Below are positions 55,651 to 64,000 of a stretch of DNA of 64,000 bases, piece after piece; the stretch's first letter is position 1, and each line of letters starts with the position of its first letter. Under the pieces are notes generated by a model that was given only the letters and a program-made list of their open reading frames with translations, did not search any database and had not been told where the DNA came from. A program made the translations under genes and the position numbers. This stretch comes from Mixophyes australis. Taxonomy: Eukaryota; Chordata; Amphibia; Anura; Limnodynastidae. The stretch lies in contig JAVHZZ010000009.1 in NCBI GenBank assembly GCA_036250195.1, forward strand, positions 101,789,771 to 101,853,770, given 5' to 3'.

Positions 55651-56499
55651 TAAAGTGCTAGAAAGAGGGATAGTCTGTGTTCCTGTAATATCTCATGTCT
55701 GGGCTCTGTTCCTAAAAGTACTGTCTTTGAAAATATGTAAATATATTAATAAATTAAAGTTGTGTTTTAAAGTTGTTCGACGACCTACGAAAATATAATT
55801 CAGAATCAGCTAAATCGATCACGCTGACCATATTTAATTTGCAGCAGAGGATTTTGTAAGCAGGAGGACCAATCACCTGTGTTTTTTTTTTAATCTTAGA
55901 ACTATTGACTATTATAGATACATAACCCTATATTTAATTTGGAAACATGTTTCACACATTCAGCAAAAATATTCAAGTTGAAAAGCAAATTGAACTTCTT
56001 TTACCAGTGTTTTTAAACTGGTGTTTAAAATTAGGAGTTTTCTACAATGCTGCACATAATTGGTGCTATCATCACTTTTAATGATATTTCTAAAATACTA
56101 AGTACAAATTGGATTTGCTGCAATGGTGACTTGGCTCTTGTAAATTATTAAAGAGGTGATGACCCTTTCAGAAAGAGGCGGCTGAAGGCAAAACCCTCTT
56201 CACCGGAATGCTTACATTGATTTGTGAACCACAACAGCAAGTTACTTTATGCCAGATACCAGCTGACTAGAAAACCGACATCTGTACTCAGGACATATGA
56301 TCTAACAACAACCAAGACAGATGCTCATTTTAAACTACAGATAGCAGATTATGAGGAATGTGAATTTCACATCGGCTCAGAAATATTTTTCTTATTAAAT
56401 AGGAAAATGGTGTATCTGATAACATTTCGTGGTGTATAATTTCAACCTATACAGATTTTAAGAGGCCTTTTTGCTAATTAAAAAAACAAACTCAGATAC
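55651..56499. other. No recognised feature
   Basis: AT-rich sequence without transposon ends or coding character. Confidence 0.45.
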
Positions 56500-57063
56500 T
56501 GTGGCACGGGCACACTTCTGGTGATGCACACACTATCAACTTCTTGCTATTTTTAATATGTTTTATTGTCAGGATGGCAAAATAATTTACAACATAAAGT
56601 TCCACACACTTTCTTGTGACCCTAACGCTAAATTCACAGAGACAAGCTCTCTAGACACCGGCAAACTTATTCAGCATCGGTCACCCAGAACAATGAAAAC
56701 AGACAGGTTTTTATAGTTGACACTCCTTCCACAACCTTAGCTTGATGGGCAAATGATACAACCACCTTGCCTTTAAAAAGGAGTTCTCTGCAGGTGTACT
56801 GTTTAATTACTCTTCACTGTAGACATTCCCTGTCAGCTTGCCGTATCTGTGGAAAAAGACAATTTCAAACCATTTCAAAACATGTAAGTTAAAACAGAAT
56901 CTATATTATTATTTTGTCACACATATGTCCTCCGCTTGTTTATCATTAAACTAGGTGCATTGCTGCATATATGGGTAATGTCTGCAGCCTTGATCTGCAG
57001 ACTGTCAGCTGAAAATCTAATTCCTCTCTTAGAAGTCTGTGGCGAATAACTCCCTTTGTCACA
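56500..57063 (-). mobile_element. Solo LTR, related to 30686-31180
   Basis: The minus strand starts TGTGACAAAGGGAGTTATTC and ends GTGCCCGTGCCACA. An ACTATAAAAACC box lies near 56716-56705 and AATAAA at 56577-56572. It aligns end to end with the LTR at 30686-31180, including TTTAGCGTTAGGGTC and GAAGTTG near the 3' end, but is diverged and somewhat longer. No clear target duplication (GATAC versus ATATG). Confidence 0.8.
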
Positions 57064-59194
57064 ATATGTTGTTGTTAAGGCTTTTTACCCACTGTCGTTT
57101 CGGAAATGGTCTTTCAGTGAACACAAGTAAATAGAGCAGGCAGTGCCCAAAAGGCACCAATGTGATAAGTATTGCAAAAGTGGGTACAGTGTTATTGGAA
57201 CCATCACGTTCCATTCCCAACCCTGTTTACATGCTTTTTCTAGTATTAAACACTAGTAAAGGTATGGTTTTTGACAGCAATAGTAAATGGCCTAAAGGGG
57301 TCATCTAATTTTGCACAACCTCTGCTAATTAGCCAGCTTCCCAAATCTTGGCATAATCCTTTGGTGGAAGAACTGAACTTCAATTCAGCCTCACAGAGAG
57401 ACTGTTGAGAAATCTGGCAGAGTGGATGGGTGTGGCCTGAGTGCAGCAGATGATTGGACAATAGCTGTAGCCAATGCAATCAGCTAGTACACATATCATG
57501 CATCCAGTCATCAATGTCTTACAATGGTTTCCTCTATCGCTGCAATCAGATGGTGGCCACAGAAAGTAACAATGCCACATCACAGGCACATTATTTTCCT
57601 GGTGTCGCTAAATTTCAAATTCGCAGTGTACTGAGTAACTAAAGCTTTATTTATCCTGTGAATTATTTTGCAAACCAAAGAAAGCAAGAGGTCTGTGTCT
57701 TGTGGTGCACTGCAGACAAACTAATTGGTTTAAAACAATTATCTTGATTAGTTTCCACTTAAAAAAAGTTTTACTGCTGCATTGTATATGTTAAAAACAG
57801 CAAAGTAAAATATAGATTTGTGATTAAAGAGGGAAAGCAAGTGAATTAATATTGAATTAACACTGTGCTGTGCAATCTTATTTCTTTAGGTATATGTACA
57901 CTTTCATTTTAGATGCCATTTTCTTATAATAAATACATTTGATATGAAGCCTTGTAAGTACGTAATTACTTTGTGGAGGTAAATATATTGAAAATTGTAT
58001 TAGTACTCTATGGGGCAGATTTAATTGGCTGCGATGTTCCTCAGAACATTGCGGATGTGTATTTTTTAGCCAAATTGTGGATTGATGGAGTGAACTGAAT
58101 TATTGATTCTATCTTCTATGGATTAACCAACAAAATAATTAGACTGCAGTTAGTACCTGTCCTTTATGAATACTTCCATTCATTCCACTAATATAGAATC
58201 TATATAAAGAAAGAGTCACTCTAACATATACCTTCATGGACACAACTAATTGCCTCTGTCCCTAATAGATAAACTTAAGTAACTTCTTATTAAATAGGTG
58301 TATAAGAAAAAACTGTAGCAATCGTTACATAGTATAAAATTGCTGGGATGAGGTGTCACGCGTTTCGCTGTATGCTTTGTCAAGGCTATGAACTACCCAC
58401 ATTTTATGGTTTGGTTGATGTTGTTTTAACATATTTGGATGTATAACTTACCCAAGACCACAATAGAAATGTTATGGATCCTGCAATAAATTATGAATGG
58501 GGTATTTCTCCAGCCCTAGAATATTTGTAAAACAATAAGATATCTTTCCATATTATATCCCTTGTAAGTATATGGAGAGTCCTTGAAGTGTACTGTGTGC
58601 TGGATATTGCTACAAAGCACATTTTGATAAGCAGATTTTAGGCACTAGTTCCAAAGCTTGCATTGTTGATAACATAATATACTGTAATATGTACAATGAT
58701 ATTAGAAGTCACTGAGAGAAGTTCTGTAAACATACAAAAAGGACAAAGAGATGGCTGAACAGATTGCTTTCATACTGACATGAGACTCCAAGGTGACTTC
58801 ACATATTCTTCTAGTGTATGGCAAGACATACTGGGCAAGTTATTCACTCAAAAGACTTACATTTTATTACACTACCCAGATGATATATCCAGTAGCCACC
58901 AGGATCATGGTCTGTATTGTACACTATCCATCAGATTTGCATACTAGTTATTAGACTAAGGACTTTATTATACACTAGCCATCCGGTCGTGGTCTGTGAC
59001 ACATACTAGTAGACAGTATAAAGTGCCTATTAGAATTGTGGTTCTTTGTCAAGATGATGGTTGACAGCATGGCACTATCTTGATAAGGCGCCATGCATTT
59101 GGCATAAAACTTTGACCTACCAGATAGCTGCATTTCTCAATAAAAGCGAGAAAAGAAGATTTTTCTTTTTTAATATCTACTTTCGAGCGACACT
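57064..59194. other. Largely unassigned sequence
   Basis: No coding frame was recognised. At 58905-59000 a degenerate repeat of TACACTAGCCATCCG-like segments occurs; similar segments reappear at 59805-59880 beyond the next LTR. CACGCGTTTCGCTG near 58359 resembles motifs in amphibian repeats. Confidence 0.35.
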
Positions 59195-59199
59195 GTTTT

Positions 59200-59779
59200 T
59201 GTCACGAAATTGCAGATGGCCGCTAACCGGTATTGGCGCAACTGAACAGGGAGGCGCGGAGTCTAACGTACCCCCGGTATTCGCCAGGGACCCCTGCAAG
59301 GGAGTTTGGGCTTAACTGCAGAGGGTACGCAGGTTGCGGTTTGCCAAGACAGTCACCGGTGTAGCGACAGTAGTAGACAGACGTAGTCAGGCAATCCAGG
59401 CCAGAGCCAACCGAGCGGTGCAGTACACAGGGAGGATCCAGAAAGAAGTCAGGTCAAGCCAAATAGTCAAACCAGCCGGGCAACGAGGTACCAAAACGAA
59501 ACACAGGAGAATAGCAACAGGAAGCCGTGCCAGAACCAAAGAACACTGGATCAGAAGTTCAGGAAGCGCTGGAGCAGGAGTGAACCAATACTCTGGCACT
59601 AGACATGTGTCAGAGGGTGCATCCTGATTGGGTTAGGGAGATTTTGGCGGTCAGACATGCTGACTGTCGATAGATGAGCGGAGATAGCGTCCCACTGCTA
59701 GGCAACGGGACGCGACTGCCAAGAAGGTGCAGGTGTCTGTCTCCTGCACCAAGTGTCAGTGCGGAGACAGCGCCTGACT
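59200..59779 (-). mobile_element. Solo LTR with 5-bp target duplication
   Basis: It is flanked by GTTTT at 59195-59199 and 59780-59784. On the minus strand it ends TTTCGTGACA at 59200; its start at 59779 reads AGTCAGGCGCTG, so the canonical first T is changed. The shared module GCGCGGAGTCTAACG, TTCGCCAGGGACCCCTGC (reversed on the minus strand) is at 59253-59305. No internal sequence adjoins. Confidence 0.8.
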
Positions 59780-59884
59780 GTTTTGTTGCTGCTGTCTGTA
59801 TTATATACTAGTCATCCGATTGTGGTCTTATTGTACACTAACCCTCAAACTGGGATCTGTATTGCACACTAGAGGGCCTGTTTA

Positions 59885-61149
59885 TGAAGTATATTTTTAC
59901 CCCAAATCAATGATTATGGCAACTTTAAGTATCTGTGTCATTTATCAAAGGAAGAAAGCCAGAGAAATCATAGATCAGGCTTCATTAGCTTGGTGCTTAG
60001 TACCGCTGTCCCCACAGATCTCTAAGGGAACATCTTACCAAGCTGCAAAAAGCGTTGCTTTCTGGCAAAATGCTAACGTCTTCTTCCGATAGTGTTAGTC
60101 ATATCTTTCCTTGTTTTATGGCCACTGTAGATAGCAGTCTTTCAGTAGTTTAAATCTGCACATGTACAACCTTTCAGCCACGCATGCACAGTATATGGCA
60201 GTTGGCTAAACATGATGTGATGTCACCACTACGGCTAAAGACATCAATGGGGGAGGTTCTTTGTTGGGACAGCCCCTGGAGTCCTTAGTTTTAGCATACA
60301 ATTCATTTTTTAAAGGAAAAACTTAAAAAACAAAACAAAAAAAACAAACCTCCTTATTTTATCTCGTACAGTTTGAACTGGTGAAGGTGAGGAAGAAGTA
60401 GGAATGTTATTTTTAGTTCCATTAAGACCCGATTCCCTCATGTGCAGTTGTCTTAGGTTTTAACCCTTTTGCTGCAGACTTCCATCTTTCAAGCAAGAAT
60501 GCCCCCTTTTTTGTTTTAATAATTAAAAATAAATAAATAGATAAATAGAAAAATAAATTTAAACTGAGGGGAAGGGATCAACAAACCTGACCACCCTGTT
60601 TTTTCAAAATAAAAATGGGGCTCAAAATTGCGTGCCTCTTTTTCTTTTATGTATGTGATCACCAAACAAATAAAAAAACCTAAATATTTATGTAGATGCA
60701 AGGGGAGCGGACTTTTTAAGAAGTCAAATCTCAGCGCAATTTGTGAAATAAGTTGGCGCATCCACATTTGATGGATTCTCCTCTTTCAAACAATGCTGCC
60801 CCATTTCATTTATTTTCTATTTATGTAATATATTTGTACTCCTGGTACCCCAATGTCAACCATACAGGTGAGGCACCATTCTTGTCGGCAGACCTACAAT
60901 TATTCAGAAAGGTAAGGCAATGCCTCCTTTTCATCTGATTGGACAAGTGTTGTTAAGTAAATATGTGGAAAATATGTTATTTTCTTCCACCTTCTGGAAA
61001 CTATTATGTGTTCCAGCCTTGGGTTAGAAAAGTAAAAGACTCATCATTTCATGCGAGAGAGTGTCTAGTTTGCCGAATGGTATGTCTTCCCCACATATTC
61101 TTTGTTTTTGTGACTCTGTAACCTTTACAATGCACTAATCTCATATTTT
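59885..61149. other. No recognised feature
   Basis: Unassigned, with an A-rich stretch near 60310-60350 and 60520-60560. Confidence 0.4.
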
Positions 61150-62076
61150 TGTTACGGCTACGGCTATATCATAAACTTGCTGAACAATGAGTAGAGGTCT
61201 TCACCTATAGCAGCCGCCTTTCCTGTAGAGCTGGTTGCGCTCACAGGTACTCAGATGCCCCCAGGACTTAAACTCTAACATAGCGCGAGTTTATGAATTA
61301 CCACAACCCAGAACAGTAGGTGGAGGCTGAATGCAGCTAAGGTCAGAAACAGGCCGGGGTCTAAGGACTGAGGCAATAAGCGCATCCAAATAACAAGGCA
61401 GAGGTCAGGGCTGGAGGCAAGTAGCCTATCCAAATAACAAGGCAGAGGTCAGGGCTGGAGGCAAGTAGCCTATCCAAATAACAAGGCAGAGGTCAGGGCT
61501 GGAGGCAAGTAGCCTATCCAAATAACAAGGCAGAGGTCAGGGCTGGAGGCAAGTAGTCTATCCAAATAACAATGCAGAGGTCAGGGCTGGAGGCAAGTAG
61601 CCTATCCAAATAACAAGGCAGAGGTCAGGGCAATAAGCATACAACAAAGGTTCAATAAACAAGCCAAGGGTCATGCACAGAAATTCAATCCAAGATTCAG
61701 CAGAACAGGCAGGAGCAGGTCAGCTATCTGTTAAAGAAACACTATAACTGGCAGGGAGGCCAAGCCCTTCCTGCCTTATATACAGGAGTGGACCAATGGC
61801 AGCCTAGGGGCGAGCCCTGACATTCAGCACCAGCAGCTGCCTAATCAATGCAACAAGCTCCTAAGGTCTAATAAAAATAATTAACCAACCCTGCGCACGT
61901 GCCCGGCACAGTCTAACACCAAGACTCTGCGCACAATCTAAGCTGGCTCCCAACCGTTGCCTGGGAGATGGTTAGGGGGCCGTCACCAGAAGCGACGTCC
62001 CGGTCGTCATGACGACGGCCCGGGAAGCGGCTGGTAAGGGAGTCGCAGCGGGTTGGCACCCTCGCGACTCGTAACA
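61150..62076 (-). mobile_element. Solo LTR with internal 44-bp minisatellite
   Basis: The ends are TGTTACGG at 61150 and CTCGTAACA at 62076, giving TG...CA. The orientation is minus by comparison with the LTR start at 36895. The flanks ATTTT and ATTTA agree in four of five bases. A GC-rich block (61980-62070) with GTCGTCATGACGACGG palindrome lies near the presumed U3 start. Confidence 0.7.
61386..61630. repeat. 44-bp minisatellite, 5-6 copies
   Basis: The unit contains CCAAATAACAAGGCAGAGG and TCAGGGCTGGAGGCAAGTAG. Starts at 61386, 61430, 61474, 61518, 61562 and 61606 are nearly identical. It lies inside the LTR at 61150-62076. Confidence 0.95.
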
Positions 62077-62136
62077 ATTTAAATAATCTCACAAAGTGTT
62101 GTATGTGAATATTTGTTCTTCTGGCAACCCTTACAC

Positions 62137-62579
62137 TAAGCCTGGGTACACACTATACAAAACTTCTCCTGATGCAATATCCTTAATGATTTTACCAACA
62201 ATAAAAAATAAAATAAAAAAATTCCTGATCAGCAGCCGATTCATGTGTACACACTGAACACATATTACACAATTTACCTTCAGATCTGTGCTCTTCATCT
62301 GTCATAACCATCGGCTGAAAAGATTGTGACTCTGCACACTCCATAGAGATCTATGGACACTGCCGGTCATTAGCACATACACTGCAGAATTGGAACAACA
62401 TCATTCCATCAGTGAACAACATTTTTAGTTTAGTTTAAAAACACAAATGAAACGATAGGATGTGCTTTGGAATGATAATCATTCATCATTGGAGCGCACA
62501 CAATAATGCGATATTGGGCCAAACACAATATTCGGGTGATTAGCCTGATAAACAGCTGAAAACACTGTATCCAGCTTAA
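62137..62579. mobile_element. MITE with TAAGCCTGGGTACAC ends
   Basis: The left TAAGCCTGGGTACACACTA and the right, reversed, TTAAGCTGGATACAGTGTT are imperfect inverted ends. The fragment at 35285-35548 is a relative. Flanking TAA-type bases could be the target site. Confidence 0.65.
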
Positions 62580-63163
62580 TTCAATCCATACAAGTCAGAA
62601 AACATTCTTCGCATAAGCTATTCATTAAGGTATGATAATCCCTCCTAGTGAACTGTTTGCCCGACTAGTTTTACTTAATGCGCTATTTACTGCTATTATG
62701 CCACTTTCTGGAAACTACAAAAAAAAATAAACAAATTGCATACTCATTTTAATGACTTTATTGTACTGACTTTATGATGAAAATCTATGTAGAATTCTGA
62801 TGTTTGATGTTTTGGAGAGGTGAGTTGATTCTTTTTAGAATTTAGCAAAAAATACCCCCAAACACAAAAAAAAAAAACCAAAACATTTGCTTGCAGTTCG
62901 CTTTCGTGAAGTTTCAACAGCCCCCCTCCCACAAATACTTTTATGGATATTTTTTCTTGATTGAATTTACTGTGACAGGAGTTATATACAAAACAATGGT
63001 TTGTGTGAGTGCAGCACAGAAAAATTACTCAGTGATGTTGGAGTGCGATTAGTCCAAAAGTTTCAAAACAGGTTCAGCACAGAGGTGAAAAAAGCCTCAG
63101 TAAAATGCAGATTGGTAAAATTGGAGAAGTGTATAAGGCTCTATGCTACATCTTAAATAATGA
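62580..63163. other. No recognised feature
   Basis: Unassigned AT-rich sequence. Confidence 0.4.
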
Positions 63164-63170
63164 GGTAAAC

Positions 63171-63450
63171 CATACTTGTCAACTTTTAAAATCTGTCCTT
63201 TCCCGGAGGAAAGGTCATGTGACAAGTGTAGGGGGGGCACCGTTGCATCACCATAGCCCCACCCCCTACTATTTAAAAACCGGCCAACTTGCGGTATTAA
63301 ATAGCGGTGGGTGGGGCTTAATGACCCAATCATGTCATTAAGCCCCACCTCCACAAAGGTACGGGAGGTTGCCTACTCTTCCGGGATTCCGGGAGGAATC
63401 CCTGAAATTCGGGAGCCTCCCAGAAATTCCAGGAAAGTAGGCAAGTATGT
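63171..63450. mobile_element. Nonautonomous element with CATACTTG ends
   Basis: The ends CATACTTGTCAACTTTT and, reversed, ACATACTTGCCTACTTTCC lie between two copies of GGTAAAC (63164-63170 and 63451-63457). The interior has inverted GGGGCTTAATGAC/GTCATTAAGCCCC at 63314-63348 and CGGGA-rich repeats. Confidence 0.85.
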
Positions 63451-63717
63451 GGTAAACATCAAAGAAGGTCACTTTCCTATTTCTTACAATTGAGCATGTG
63501 CAACATTTCAGTAATCTAACATGATTTAGGACAATAGCTGTGAATGCATTGTTAATCACACTACTCAGCCTGTAAGCTCACCTCACTCTCACAAGTCTTG
63601 GCCAGAGTGGAAATGTCAGGAGGCTGTTCTCCTATTTACCGTCAATAGATGACAACGCCTTCTGTGTAACAAATAAAGCATGAAGTAGTTGAACAATATA
63701 TTACATCTACATTTTAT

Positions 63718-63883
63718 CAGAGCCGTAACTTAGAATTCTAGCGCCCTGGGCGAGAAAAACAAATGCCGCCCCCCTAGACCTCAATTTTAACCAAATTAAC
63801 CTAAAATATTCCTAAATTGTGCCCCCCTTCAGCGTTGCGCCCTGGGCGGTCGCCCCTATAGCACAGCCCTAGTTACAGCCCTT
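63718..63883. mobile_element. Short hAT-like MITE
   Basis: The ends are CAGAGCCGTAACTTAGAA and, reversed, AAGGGCTGTAACTAGGGC, with a perfect 8-bp target duplication CATTTTAT (63710-63717 and 63884-63891). GCGCCCTGGGCG appears near both ends. The left-end relative at 18682 is truncated. Confidence 0.92.
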
Positions 63884-64000
63884 CATTTTATTATCATATT
63901 TGCTGCCCAGATTAAGTAATATATGGACAATATAATACATAGTCAAAAAATTAAACAAAACTACATAATATCTGTATAGCCAATAATTATAAGATCCTAT

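Noticed and set aside
59061..59627. Open frames of 84-97 codons near 59.1-59.6 kb
   Set aside because: They lie across or inside the solo LTR and have no conserved protein features.
61386..61630. CRISPR-like array
   Set aside because: The 44-bp units are contiguous and identical with no spacers; they lie inside an LTR.
1..64000. Host genes, tRNA or rRNA genes
   Set aside because: No exon-like conserved protein segments, tRNA A/B boxes in a foldable context, or rRNA blocks were recognised; small exons of a host gene could still be missed by eye.

Overview
This window looks like non-coding, transposon-saturated DNA from a vertebrate, most likely a frog or toad. The evidence is the repeat content: hAT-type nonautonomous elements with 8-bp target duplications, palindromic MITEs built around CCAAT or an ACTACAAGCCCCAGCATGC-like motif, an L2-like LINE with a matching SINE tail, L1, Tc1/mariner, Ty3/Gypsy with a chromodomain, DIRS and many solo LTRs. 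No host protein-coding gene, tRNA or rRNA gene could be supported. Every long reading frame is a transposon protein, a tandem-repeat translation or a shadow.

Layout. 1-1351: a hAT-like element split by a solo LTR that carries a 59-bp minisatellite. 3.2-5.5 kb: a 5'-truncated, decayed L2-like LINE. 7.1-10.0 kb: an L1 ORF2 remnant (minus) split by a hAT insertion, with a SINE at its truncated end. 11.5-16.4 kb: SINE, hAT and MITE copies, including a large snap-back element. 17-25.6 kb: LTR-retrotransposon territory, with a nested LTR pair and a decayed chromodomain Gypsy element (minus) whose integrase is split by another LTR. 26-30.3 kb: two Tc1 remnants (one inside an L2-like 3' tail) and a DIRS remnant. 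30.7-34.4 kb: a solo LTR in a (TA)n tract, then a second Gypsy pol remnant (plus) interrupted by an LTR. 35-39.9 kb: SINE, hAT and MITE insertions and a 1.7-kb hAT-like element.

39.8-55 kb is the most structured part. A roughly 7.6-kb hAT-like element (perfect 8-bp target duplication) holds an almost complete L2-like LINE, whose 5' region is about 26 tandem copies of a 73-bp unit. A 7.27-kb piece of this composite is present twice in direct tandem, almost identical. The LINE encodes an APE-type endonuclease and a reverse transcriptase, but both copies share two frameshifts and the left copy has a third, so neither is autonomous as read here.

55-64 kb: more solo LTRs (one with a 44-bp minisatellite and one with a perfect 5-bp target duplication) and MITEs between stretches in which nothing was recognised. 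Functionally the window records repeated nested transposition. The most interesting candidate signals are promoter-like cores plus consensus splice donors inside several nonautonomous hAT-like elements, the monomer array upstream of the LINE, minisatellites inside LTRs, and the very recent (or artefactual) tandem duplication.
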